Of a stretch of DNA of 64,000 nt, positions 24,624 to 32,301 are shown piece after piece. The position numbers and the translations under genes were made by a program. Every line of letters starts with the position of its first letter. Position 1 is the stretch's first letter. This DNA is from Noviherbaspirillum sedimenti (GTDB lineage: Bacteria; Pseudomonadota; Gammaproteobacteria; Burkholderiales; Burkholderiaceae_D), in NCBI RefSeq assembly GCF_003590835.1, contig NZ_QYUQ01000002.1:1364001-1428000 (forward strand), written 5' to 3'. Under the pieces are notes generated by a model, which worked only from the letters and a program-made list of their open reading frames with translations, was not told the DNA's origin and did not search any database.

Positions 24624-25844
24624 TTAACTTGTTGCGCGTAGCGGCACCACGTCCGCCCCCTTGCGCAGCTTGTCCAGGTAATCCGCCCATCGCTGCATCA
24701 TTTCCCGCCGTGCTGGCAGGTGCGCCGTGCGATTGTATGCGCGTCCGTTCGGGTCTTTCACCGCGTGCGCCAGTTGGTGCTCGATCAGGTCAACCCGTTC
24801 ACCCATCACTTCATCCATGATCGTGCGAGCCATCGCCCGGAACCCGTGGGCGGTCATTACCTCTTTGCTGTACCCCATGCCCCGCAATGCCGCGTTAATC
24901 GTGTTTTCACTCATGCAGCGTTCGCCGGTGCGGATACTGGGGAAAACATATTTCCCGTGTCCGGTCAGGGGATGAATGCCCCGCAGGATTTCCACCGCCT
25001 GCGCCGATAGCGGCACCAGATGATCAACTTTCATTTTCATTTTTCGGCCAGGTATACGCCACTCCGCCGCATCAAGATCAATTTCCGCCCATTCTGCGGA
25101 ACGTAGCTCTCCAGGCCGCACAAACACGAGCGGAGACAACTTCAGCGCTGCTGCTGCGTAAGGATGCCCCGTATATGCATATATGGAGCGCATCAACTCA
25201 CCCACCGGTTTCGGCTCCGTAATCGCTGCATAGTTGACCTTTACAACGGCTGACAAAGCACCCTTAAGGTCTGCCGTCACATCACGCTCAGCCATCCCCG
25301 TCGCAACCGCGTATCGGAAAACCTGTCCGCATAACTGTTTCACCCGGTGCGCCGATTCAACCGCACCGCGCGCCTCCATCTTTTGTACCGTCACCAGCAC
25401 ATCACGTGGCCCGATGGCGGAAATAGGCTTTTTGCCAATGGATGGAAAAACATCTTTTTCCAGCCAGGTTGTCACTTTCTCTTGCGTGCTGGCCGCACGA
25501 TCTGCCGCCGTTTTTTTCAACCACTGACACGCCACCATTTCAAAGGTATGGGTCGCGGCAAATGCCTTGGCTTGCTTTTCGTCACGCTTCGCCTGGCCAG
25601 CGTCGATTCCCTCCGCCAGCTTTTCCCGCGCCGCATCCCGTCGTTTTCTGGCCTTGGCAAGGGAGACCGCCGGATACACGCCCAGCGCCAGCGTTTTTTG
25701 CTTACCGGCAAATCGGTAGTTCATACGCCAATACTTGCCGCCGGCATTCACCAGCAAATAAAGCCCAGCCCCATCGGTGTGCTTGTCGCCTGCCGGCACG
25801 CCGCTGTGCTTGACCTGCCGGATAAAGGTATCTGTCAGTGCCAT
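24624..25844 (-). CDS. int: P4-type tyrosine integrase of the island
   Basis: A 406-residue integrase. The N-terminal DUF4102-like domain (MALTDTFIRQVKHSG, 'DGAGLYLLVNAGGKYWRMNYRF') binds arm sites, followed by the SAM-like core domain (QEKVTTWLEKDVFPSIGKKPI) and the catalytic domain: Arg in 'VFVRPGELRSAEW', the H-x-x-R box 'TAHGFRAMARTI' and nucleophilic Tyr in 'RAYNRTAHL'. All catalytic residues are present. Located next to tRNA-Leu with its start toward the attachment site. It should excise and integrate the island at the tRNA 3' end. Arm-like repeats flank it at 25884-25913. Confidence 0.95.
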   Translation of the reverse strand: MALTDTFIRQVKHSGVPAGDKHTDGAGLYLLVNAGGKYWRMNYRFAGKQKTLALGVYPAVSLAKARKRRDAAREKLAEGIDAGQAKRDEKQAKAFAATHTFEMVACQWLKKTAADRAASTQEKVTTWLEKDVFPSIGKKPISAIGPRDVLVTVQKMEARGAVESAHRVKQLCGQVFRYAVATGMAERDVTADLKGALSAVVKVNYAAITEPKPVGELMRSIYAYTGHPYAAAALKLSPLVFVRPGELRSAEWAEIDLDAAEWRIPGRKMKMKVDHLVPLSAQAVEILRGIHPLTGHGKYVFPSIRTGERCMSENTINAALRGMGYSKEVMTAHGFRAMARTIMDEVMGERVDLIEHQLAHAVKDPNGRAYNRTAHLPARREMMQRWADYLDKLRKGADVVPLRATS

Positions 25845-25883
25845 TCTGCCCCCAGCTGTTGGTACTTTATTTTCAGCACTTCA

Positions 25884-25913
25884 GAAAGTACCAACAAAAA
25901 TACCATCAAAGTG
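25884..25913. repeat. Arm-site-like repeat, right copy
   Basis: GAAAGTACC-N2-CAAAAATACC-N2-CAAA-N-TG, matching 25 of 30 bases of 17305-17334. It lies 40 bases upstream of the integrase start codon and could thereby also regulate int. Function is inferred from position. Confidence 0.55.
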
Positions 25914-25951
25914 TTGGTATCTCATGCTACCGCATGAACCGTCGCGAGACA

Positions 25952-25986
25952 ATAAAAAACCCGCAAGGCCAGTAACCATGCGGGTA
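25952..25986 (-). terminator. Rho-independent terminator downstream of tRNA-Leu
   Basis: On the minus strand ACCCGCA (25986-25980) pairs with TGCGGGT, followed by a T-run (complement of AAAAAA near 25954-25959). It lies 35 bases past the tRNA-Leu 3' end, so it should end the tRNA transcript; it sits inside the island boundary. Confidence 0.7.
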
Positions 25987-26009
25987 TCAGAGACTTCTTG
26001 ATACGGTGT

Positions 26010-26039
26010 AAAACGGGGTCTTGGTGCCTGAGACCGGAA
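26010..26039. repeat. Right attachment site (tRNA-Leu 3' end)
   Basis: The segment covers AAAACGGGGTCTTGGTGCC and TGAGACCGGAA, the CCA end, acceptor arm and T-arm of tRNA-Leu. It matches the left copy at 17231-17250 apart from a roughly 10-base gap. The tRNA is intact, as is usual for tRNA-targeting islands. Confidence 0.65.
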
Positions 26040-26114
26040 TCGAACCGGTACGCCCCCTCTCGGGTAAGCGGCGGATTTTAAGTCCGCTGTGTCTACCAAT
26101 TTCACCACTCAGGC
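26022..26114 (-). tRNA. tRNA-Leu (anticodon TAA)
   Basis: A 93-base tRNA on the minus strand: acceptor GCCTGAG / CTCAGGC with encoded ACCA end, D-arm with 'GTGGTGAAATTGGTAGACAC', anticodon stem GCGGA / TCCGC around CTTAAAA (anticodon TAA), a long class II variable arm and T-loop 'GGTTCGATTCC'. Features of a functional leucine tRNA decoding UUA. It is the integration site of the neighbouring island. Confidence 0.95.
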
Positions 26115-26133
26115 GCTGGAACGATATACAAGC

Positions 26134-26157
26134 AAAAAAGCGCCTGCGGCGCTTTTT
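26134..26157 (-). terminator. Terminator between tRNA-Leu and the upstream tRNA-like sequence
   Basis: A GCGCC-TGC-GGCGC hairpin flanked by A-run and T-run (AAAAAAGCGCC ... GGCGCTTTTT), so it can terminate in either direction. It separates tRNA-Leu from the tRNA-like relic. Confidence 0.75.
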
Positions 26158-26169
26158 GGATATGCCTGG

Positions 26170-26270
26170 AAAACCGGGGGCGGGATCGGAGTTGAACCAG
26201 CGCCCACGCTTCAGCAGGCATCTCGATCATTTCAAATCAAGCACTTACGTCTTGACCACTCTGTTGATCA
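26170..26270 (-). pseudogene. tRNA-like relic, perhaps a decayed tRNA-Ser
   Basis: Minus strand: 'CAGAGTGGTCAAGAC' resembles a class II D-arm, CTTGAT/ATCGAG can pair around TTGAAATG (anticodon-like TGA) and 'TGGTTCAACTCC' resembles a T-loop. The acceptor halves do not pair (5' side ends GTGTGAT, 3' side CCCGCCC), so the molecule cannot be a normal tRNA. Same orientation as tRNA-Leu and followed by a terminator, hence a dead or highly unusual second tRNA gene. Low confidence. Confidence 0.3.
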
Positions 26271-26777
26271 CACGTCAGCGTTAAAACAGTGTTAAAGCAG
26301 CCAGTACTGTACCATAAAATGGCGTAAAACCATTTGCACACTATGCAATGCCTGCCAAAGCACCAACAAGCATGCAATCTTAACATCTGGCGATTTCTTG
26401 CCAATCCCTCCCCCCGTGACTGGCGCTCTGCACACATCTAGCGTGCGACCAAGATTGCCGGATCGAAAAAATTCCTATAAAAAATTTTTTGCGGAACTAT
26501 TTCCCAAAGAAAACTAACTAACCGTGACATAAGTTTCGCGGAGGAAAACTTTCATCGCTGCATCAAAAGCCAATGTCATGTCCATTGCGTCAACTACCCG
26601 CTGTTTGAATCCTTAGGGTAGTGCATGCATCAAGACAATACCGCCAGGTTTCAGCCGTCGCGCACATTGCATCCCGGGACTTAATTTTTCCATTTCCGTC
26701 GCTATCGCAGATAGCGAATGACTGCCGTTCCCTGCCAGAACGATAGCTTTTTTCAAACTTCAAAAGGCCGAATTACT
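26271..26777. other. Intergenic region before the secreted beta-helix gene
   Basis: About 500 bases without a supported gene. It is moderately AT-rich (for example AAAAATTCCTATAAAAAATTTTTTGCGG near 26468) and must hold the promoter of the downstream plus-strand gene. No recognised riboswitch, promoter boxes or repeats. Short open frames here lack ribosome-binding sites. Confidence 0.5.
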
Positions 26778-29045
26778 ATGCCAATGTTAAGCAAACAACC
26801 CGTTTCATTCAAGCTTCGAAGCTCCCATGCAATTCTGTTATCCGCCGCATTTGGCCTGGCACCATTCGCAATGGCCCAGACCGCACCGCAGATAACGAAC
26901 GATGCAGCCAATGTCAATTATCAGATTCCCTACAGCGGCACGCCGACGTGGGTGCGCGTTTACATCGATAACGACCGCAATGCGACAACCGGCTATAAAG
27001 GCTACAACATCGGCGCCAGCCACCTGATCGAGAACGGCAACCTGTACCGCTACTCCGGCAGCAACGGCGCCTGGGGCTGGACTTTTGTGAAGCAAGTCAG
27101 CTCCACCACCAGCAATGGCGTGGCTAAAGTCACTGTTGCCCGTGCAGACATCGGCTCGCCGAGTGCAATTGATGCGGTAACGCAAACTGATCCCCCATTG
27201 AATACGTCAGCCAAACTGACGAAAACAATGACCGTCGACGCACCTTCAGAAACAGTGCAAACGACGACCGACACGGTGAATGTCAATTATCAGATTCCCT
27301 ACAGCGGCACGCCGACGTGGGTGCGCGTCTTCATCGATAACGACCGCAATGCGACAACCGGCTATAAAGCCTACAACATCGGCGCCAGCCACATGGTCGA
27401 GAACGGCAACCTGTACCGCTACTCCGGCCGCAACGGCGCCTGGGGCTGGGCTTTTGTGAAAAAAGTCAGCTCCACCACCAGCAATGGCGTGGCTAAAGTC
27501 ACTGTTGCCCGTGCAGATATCGGCTCGCCGAGTGCAATTGATTCTGTCACGCAAACCGATGCTCCGCTGAATACTTCGGCCAAGCAGACCCAATCCTTCG
27601 TCAATGCGCCGGCAGTGCCCGTAACTTCGACCACCAGCGCACCGACCACATCGACCACCAAGGCGGCGACCACCACCACCAAGGCGCCAACGACCACCAC
27701 CCAGGCTGCGACAACCACCACCAGGGCGCCAACGACCACCACCCAGGCTGCGACCACCACCACCAAGGCGCCAACCACGACTACGGTCGCGACGACGACA
27801 ACGACCACTGCGCCAGCGCCAACCGGTCCGACGTATTACATTTCACCGACCGGCAACGACGGCAATGCCGGCAGCATGTCGGCGCCGTGGCGCACCATCC
27901 AGAAAGCAGCCAACACGCTATCCGCCGGCGACACCGCTGTTCTGATGGATGGTACTTACGAAGAAGGCGAGATTGTTTTCAAACGTTCCGGCACCCCCAG
28001 CCAGCCCATCACCTTCAAGGCGCAGAACAAGTGGAAAGCGGTCAACAGTTCCAAATCGGGCTGCCAACCTGCATTCAGCATCTACGCCAGCTACATCAAG
28101 GTGAAAGACGTTCGCTTCACGATGTCGCCCAACAATGCGCAATGCGGCACTTATAGCTCAGCCAGCGTCGCTATCCGGGCCTGGAATTCAGTCCTCGCAT
28201 CCCCCTCGAATCCGACGACAGGTTACGTGGGCTTCCAGGCTGACGGCGTCAAGGTTGAAGTCGGCCTGAAACGGGACTTGGCGATCAAGTCCAACCAGGA
28301 CTTCACCGTCATCGAGAATTCCGAGTCCGATAGCATGCTTGAGCTCTTTGGCAGCAAGGATTCCATCGTCCGCAACAATCTGGTGACCGGACAGGACAAG
28401 TTTGGCATTTCCATCCTGGCAAAAGGCGGCGTGCGTAATGCGCAAATCTACAACAACGTCGTGCGCAATAAAGCCAATGACGGTTACGCCATCTATCTGG
28501 GTGGGTATTCCTGCGATGCCTGTTTCTTTGACAAAAACACCAAAATCGAAGCCTACAACTCCGTGGCCTATAACAATGTGGTCATCAATGACGGCGGCGG
28601 CAGGATGAAGGGGCTGATCTTCGCCGGCGCCAAGGACAGTGCCTTCTACAACAACATGGTGATCGGCGGCGAGCTGTCGATGCTGCTGGGTGGCCATAAC
28701 ACCGGCATCCAGGCATCGAACACCAATCCGAAGTTCGAGAACAACATTGTCATCTGCAAGAATAACGCTGCCGCTATGACCGGCGTCTACGAAGGAAATC
28801 TGACAGTCGATAGCAACAACTTCTACCAGTGCTCCGGTGTTCCCGCCCAGGCCAATGCCATCGTCGGCGACCCGCTGTTCGTCAACCAGACATCGGACTG
28901 GAACCTGCAGCCGAACAGCCCGGCACGAAACAGGGGCGCGGCCACATCGATCACCGGCTATGACGGCAAGCCTATCGATGTCTCCCGCGACAAGAACGGC
29001 GTCGTCCGCTCTGCTCCCTGGGATCTGGGTATCTACAACTACTAA
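26778..29045 (+). CDS. Secreted beta-helix protein with two N-terminal repeat domains and Thr-rich linker
   Basis: A 755-residue exported protein. Residues 1-33 are a Sec signal (hydrophobic stretch, cleavage after AMA). Two 123-residue-spaced repeats (starting near residues 44 and 167) share 'NVNYQIPYSGTPTWVRV' and 'DNDRNATTGYK', a beta-sandwich type that may bind sugar. Residues about 283-344 are a low-complexity linker of Thr/Pro/Ala/Lys. From about residue 350 a right-handed parallel beta-helix begins: 'TYYISPTGNDGNAGSMSAPWRTIQKAAN' is DUF1565-like, common in pectate-lyase-like proteins; the end is 'VVRSAPWDLGIYNY'. No catalytic residues were identified. It lies next to the polysaccharide locus on the opposite strand and may cleave or bind that polymer. 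Start supported by AAAAGG. Confidence 0.75.
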   Translation: MPMLSKQPVSFKLRSSHAILLSAAFGLAPFAMAQTAPQITNDAANVNYQIPYSGTPTWVRVYIDNDRNATTGYKGYNIGASHLIENGNLYRYSGSNGAWGWTFVKQVSSTTSNGVAKVTVARADIGSPSAIDAVTQTDPPLNTSAKLTKTMTVDAPSETVQTTTDTVNVNYQIPYSGTPTWVRVFIDNDRNATTGYKAYNIGASHMVENGNLYRYSGRNGAWGWAFVKKVSSTTSNGVAKVTVARADIGSPSAIDSVTQTDAPLNTSAKQTQSFVNAPAVPVTSTTSAPTTSTTKAATTTTKAPTTTTQAATTTTRAPTTTTQAATTTTKAPTTTTVATTTTTTAPAPTGPTYYISPTGNDGNAGSMSAPWRTIQKAANTLSAGDTAVLMDGTYEEGEIVFKRSGTPSQPITFKAQNKWKAVNSSKSGCQPAFSIYASYIKVKDVRFTMSPNNAQCGTYSSASVAIRAWNSVLASPSNPTTGYVGFQADGVKVEVGLKRDLAIKSNQDFTVIENSESDSMLELFGSKDSIVRNNLVTGQDKFGISILAKGGVRNAQIYNNVVRNKANDGYAIYLGGYSCDACFFDKNTKIEAYNSVAYNNVVINDGGGRMKGLIFAGAKDSAFYNNMVIGGELSMLLGGHNTGIQASNTNPKFENNIVICKNNAAAMTGVYEGNLTVDSNNFYQCSGVPAQANAIVGDPLFVNQTSDWNLQPNSPARNRGAATSITGYDGKPIDVSRDKNGVVRSAPWDLGIYNY
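26910..27534 (+). repeat. Direct repeat encoding two near-identical domains
   Basis: Two blocks of about 255 bases, spaced 369 bases apart (26910 and 27279), are almost identical in DNA (for example the 20-base ACAGCGGCACGCCGACGTGG is in both). The downstream Thr-rich linker (27625-27810) also has an approximately 42-base repeat coding APTTTTQAATTTT-like units. Both are potential sites of length variation. Confidence 0.85.
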
Positions 29046-29080
29046 GACCTTTGGCAAATGAGACCGGGGGAAGAACTTGG

Positions 29081-29247
29081 TTAAATGCTTTCGTTGATAA
29101 AGTGAATGCATTCCCCCGAGTCTTCCCCTAACTGTGTTTGGCGATTCCAGCTTGCCCCCAATTTATTGCAAAAACTGAAAACCTCTTTCGGTTTGAACAC
29201 CTCGGAAGGATAAACTTCGAGCCAGTCAAACCAGTCGTGCCAGGCAC
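29081..29247 (-). pseudogene. C-terminal remnant of a methyltransferase
   Basis: An open stretch (about 55 codons after the stop of the neighbouring methyltransferase, in another frame) reading 'AWHDWFDWLEVYPSEVFKPKEVF' then 'KLGASW'. It is clearly homologous to the C-terminus of the methyltransferase at 31350-32183 ('TWHDMFDWLGGYPFEVSKPEEIFSFYRKLG'). The N-terminal catalytic part is missing and no start codon fits, so it is a leftover fragment from recombination or gene replacement. It lies at the border between the polysaccharide locus and the convergent beta-helix gene. Confidence 0.7.
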
Positions 29248-29988
29248 TTACACTGAATACTTGCGCTGGACGATCATCGCCATCCTCGTATGTCGGCTCA
29301 TCCAGGCAATGAGCCCCTTCAATGGCAGTCGCCGGTATAGTGCAGCCACACCTCCATCCGCCCTCTTTAGATAGTAATGCATCGGCCACTCGCAGTTGCC
29401 GAAAACCTCCATAGATACGTCACGATAGAATGATTGTGGCTTGTAGCATAGGCCGGTCGCACAGTACCGTTCATTCAGTGCAGTCACCTTGCGCCAATCC
29501 AGGCCTCCCTGGTGTTCGTTACGGATGCCAAAAAATGCCCATAATGCCAGCCACCATCGTGGCTGCTTCGGCCATAGCAAGTTTACGAGCGGCACGTAGA
29601 TGTGCGGTTCTAATGGCAAATACCACTTTCCTGGATAAAAGTGCAGTGAAATGCCATTAGGTTTTAGCACCCGCTTAATCTCGTAGAACAATTCGCGCTG
29701 ATTCTGTGCGTGCTCAAGCACGCTGGTGCTAACGACAAGATCGAATGAAGCGTCGCCAAATGGAAGCTTGTACGGAGAACGTTGGATCGGTCTCAGTCTA
29801 GGTCTGTCCCCTTCCCAATAAGGATCAACATCGCATCCATAGGCGTTGACACCAGATTCGCAAAGATAGTCAACGAGGGCGCCGCGACCGCAGCCGAAAT
29901 CAAGGACCGTGGACTTCAAAGGGTCAAGTCCGGCAAAGTCACGAAGCGAATCATGAACCAAAGTAACTGTATCGCAAGTAATAGACAT
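29248..29988 (-). CDS. SAM-dependent methyltransferase
   Basis: A 246-residue class I methyltransferase. Motif I is 'VLDFGCGRGALVDYL' (about residues 28-42) and the post-motif region 'FDLVVSTSVLEHAQNQRELFYEIKRVLKPNGI' is motif II/III. The remainder (HFYPGKWYLPLEPHIYVPL, 'WPMHYYLKRA') matches methyltransferases of capsule and O-antigen loci with unknown substrate. Ribosome-binding site AAGGAGGTTGAT ahead of the ATG at 29988 is excellent. Last intact gene of the polysaccharide locus; a likely modifier of a sugar residue or the polymer's end. AT-richer than neighbours, which suggests separate acquisition. Confidence 0.85.
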   Translation of the reverse strand: MSITCDTVTLVHDSLRDFAGLDPLKSTVLDFGCGRGALVDYLCESGVNAYGCDVDPYWEGDRPRLRPIQRSPYKLPFGDASFDLVVSTSVLEHAQNQRELFYEIKRVLKPNGISLHFYPGKWYLPLEPHIYVPLVNLLWPKQPRWWLALWAFFGIRNEHQGGLDWRKVTALNERYCATGLCYKPQSFYRDVSMEVFGNCEWPMHYYLKRADGGVAALYRRLPLKGLIAWMSRHTRMAMIVQRKYSV

Positions 29989-30212
29989 ATCAACCTCCTT
30001 GAATGATCTATTGTTAACTGCGTCTACAAAGCGTTAGCATCAGTGGAACAACGTTACACAGCGGCAGACACAGCGAATCGATAAACTTGGAAAAACGTGG
30101 AGTGGGTGTGCGTGTTCTTATGGCACTTGCTGGATACATGCATATGTCGTATACGCAAAAATATTTAAATTTTCGGATATCAATTATTAAAGCTGAGACA
30201 GATTCAATACGA

Positions 30213-31061
30213 TCAAATGAAAGATTTTAGGTCTATCACAACAAGTCCAGGATTTCTCCCATTTAGCCCGGTTTCTCTTTGAATACGCAAATAAAAATGA
30301 TATGCCGGAGATAAAATCCTATATAAAAAATTTATTTTTTTAAGTTTTTGTTTTAACCCAGTTGACTGAAGCTCTGAAAATGACTGATTTTCCCACTCAT
30401 ATAGATAGTCGCTTTGCTGAACTTCCGCATGAGAAAATTCATCATTCTTTAATACAGTCCGCACCAATACATATAGTGCTGTTGAAGAAAATACGTTTAC
30501 GCGCTCACCATTTTTAGGCTCTTTGACTTGATACCATTTTTGGGTGTCTGATAAGTCCGCTATAAAAACTTCCGTCTCCTCGTAGCCATTTTTCTTGGAA
30601 TAAAGCGAAAAAAATAGCTCGGGGGAAAACTGCCAAAATCCGTGCCCGCAAAAGTTGTTCGCTGGCAGCATATGCAATATTTGTCCCCCAGGTTTACAAA
30701 ACTTAGAACAATTTCTAAAGGCTTGAGGAGCATTGTAAATATGTTCCAAACAGCCACCGTCAATTACCGTGTCATACTTTTCATGCAAGCTCATCGGCAA
30801 TGGTTCATTCATATCGTGGATATGAGTCGCATTTTCGTAAGCAGAATTGTCTATTGAGTTGACAACAGTGGCCCCAAAATATTCAGTAAGTAGTTCTTCA
30901 CAATATATTTGATTTTTATACGACGGCTCTGCATCGACCAACTTTTTAACTAGGCGCTCTTTCACATGAAGGCCTTGCCGCCCTATGGTTATAGTGTTAC
31001 CAAACAACTTTTTCTTTTTTGCATGCATCAGCAAGTTTAATCCGTGAACATCTATGCCCAT
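30213..31061 (-). CDS. Methyltransferase-like protein of the polysaccharide locus
   Basis: A 282-residue protein. 'KYDTVIDGGCLEHIYNAPQAFRNCSKFCKPGGQILHMLPAN' is a Rossmann-fold methyltransferase signature (Asp-Gly-Gly, then acidic/His-rich motif IV-like), yet the usual Gly-rich SAM loop is not well conserved, so function is provisional. The C-terminal part (EWENQSFSELQSTGLKQKLKKINFLYRILSPAYHFYLRIQRETG) is basic and may contact membrane or polymer. I use the ATG at 31061; an earlier GTG at 31073 adds 4 residues. It is visibly AT-rich compared with the flanking genes, consistent with horizontal acquisition. Downstream about 225 bases before the next gene have nothing recognisable. Confidence 0.65.
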   Translation of the reverse strand: MGIDVHGLNLLMHAKKKKLFGNTITIGRQGLHVKERLVKKLVDAEPSYKNQIYCEELLTEYFGATVVNSIDNSAYENATHIHDMNEPLPMSLHEKYDTVIDGGCLEHIYNAPQAFRNCSKFCKPGGQILHMLPANNFCGHGFWQFSPELFFSLYSKKNGYEETEVFIADLSDTQKWYQVKEPKNGERVNVFSSTALYVLVRTVLKNDEFSHAEVQQSDYLYEWENQSFSELQSTGLKQKLKKINFLYRILSPAYHFYLRIQRETGLNGRNPGLVVIDLKSFI

Positions 31062-31349
31062 TGTCGTTCTCACTTATGCTTGTTCGTGGGGTATGATTTT
31101 ACTGAACGCATCTCCTGTGTCATGGCGAATTTAGCGTCATTTGATTTGTTTCAATAATTCGGATGATGCAATAAAGACATGCAAGGCACGCCATTCAGAA
31201 CGCAAACATTCCGTAAGCCGCGAGTCCGCCAGCGACACTTTGCCAGTCGTTGTTGACTCCCAGAGCGTAGCGCATCAAACAATGCGGCTACGTGTCTGGT
31301 TTGCCTGCCCTCAGCTTCGTTTCGCTCCAACAGAATGGGGAGAACCGGA

Positions 31350-32183
31350 TTAATTCTTGCGTTGAAAGACAAATTCATTGCAACCGAGTCGTCCGCCAAC
31401 TGTTTTCAGTGCTTCCAGCGTGTATCCAAGTTTCCGGTAAAAACTGAAGATCTCCTCTGGTTTCGATACCTCGAAAGGATAACCACCAAGCCAGTCAAAC
31501 ATATCGTGCCAGGTACTCATGCCTCGTGGATTTTTTCTTCTTTGGATTTTTTTTAAAACCACGCTGGGAAGCGTAGGATAAATTAAATGCAAAAACACAA
31601 TAAACGGTCTTGCCAAAATGTTCTTGTTATAGAGCTTTTTAACAAACCGCCAATAGCGACTGGCAAATGGCTGATAGTTATAAAGTGCAATAAACAGCTT
31701 TCCATTTTCCGCCACATTCAAATCGACGTTGGCAAGCGCGGTCCACATTGCCCCTGTATGATGTAACACGCCCCAAGAATAAACTACATCAAACTTTCCA
31801 AGTCGTTGCAAATACTGCGCATCCAATATCGAACCTTCTTCAACAACCCAGTTGGCATCGGTCGAAAAAAATCTGTTTTTTAACTCCATGGTACAGGCTA
31901 CAGATTGAGGATCGTAATCAAAACTGACAACAGTTGCCCCCAGCCTTCGAGCTGCAAGCGAGAACAGGCCGCTGCCGCTGCCAATATCTAAAAAAGATTT
32001 TCCTGCAAGACTTTCAACCGCGAGCATTTTCTTTAGGCTATTTTCCGCTTCTGCGATTCGTTCATCATCAAGTACTGACAAAAATCGCGCCCAATTATCT
32101 CCAAATGCAAAGCGTTCCCCTCTGCTAATTTCTGCACCATGAGATATTGTCTCGTTAGACGCTTGCGTCATAATATTTTTCAT
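31350..32183 (-). CDS. SAM-dependent methyltransferase
   Basis: A 277-residue class I methyltransferase: 'SFLDIGSGSGLFSLAARRLGATVVSFDYDPQSV' (motif I, about residues 60-95) and 'FDVVYSWGVLHHTGAMWTALANV' (motif II). The C-terminal 60 residues ('WHDMFDWLGGYPFEVSKPEEIFSFYRKLGYTL') are also found as a free fragment at 29081-29247. Similar proteins methylate sugars or polyprenyl-linked intermediates in polysaccharide loci. The start at 32183 is supported by GGAGA (AGCTTGGAGAAAAGATT). The 288-base region 31062-31349 upstream of gene 30213 and downstream of this gene has no supported gene. Confidence 0.85.
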   Translation of the reverse strand: MKNIMTQASNETISHGAEISRGERFAFGDNWARFLSVLDDERIAEAENSLKKMLAVESLAGKSFLDIGSGSGLFSLAARRLGATVVSFDYDPQSVACTMELKNRFFSTDANWVVEEGSILDAQYLQRLGKFDVVYSWGVLHHTGAMWTALANVDLNVAENGKLFIALYNYQPFASRYWRFVKKLYNKNILARPFIVFLHLIYPTLPSVVLKKIQRRKNPRGMSTWHDMFDWLGGYPFEVSKPEEIFSFYRKLGYTLEALKTVGGRLGCNEFVFQRKN

Positions 32184-32301
32184 AATCTTTTCTCCAAGCT
32201 TATTCCCACGATGAATGCAAATATCAATACTAATTCCTCATGAACCATTTCATTAAAACATCAATAGCAAATTCAGCCAGCAGAAAATTTAAGGATCCGA
32301 T

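Larger units (their letters stand above)
17231..26039. mobile_element. P4-like genomic island integrated at tRNA-Leu(TAA)
   Basis: An 8.8-kb element bounded on the right by the 3' end of tRNA-Leu and on the left by a degraded copy of the same sequence. The integrase gene lies next to the tRNA with its start toward it, the classic arrangement. Similar 30-base sequences (25 of 30 identical) in the same orientation at both ends look like integrase arm sites. Contents: integrase, IS630 copy, unknown 291-residue gene, AlpA-like regulator, small coupled gene, Toprim protein, DUF3987 protein, three small unknown genes and a membrane protein. No capsid or tail genes, so it is a satellite-like or plasmid-like integrative element rather than a prophage. 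Confidence 0.8.

Noticed and set aside
17231..26039. Prophage
   Set aside because: No capsid, terminase large subunit, tail or lysis genes; replication and regulator genes only, so it is treated as a P4-like island.
31151..31399. 82-codon minus-strand frame between two methyltransferase genes
   Set aside because: No start signal or similarity to neighbours; I looked for another methyltransferase remnant here and did not find one.
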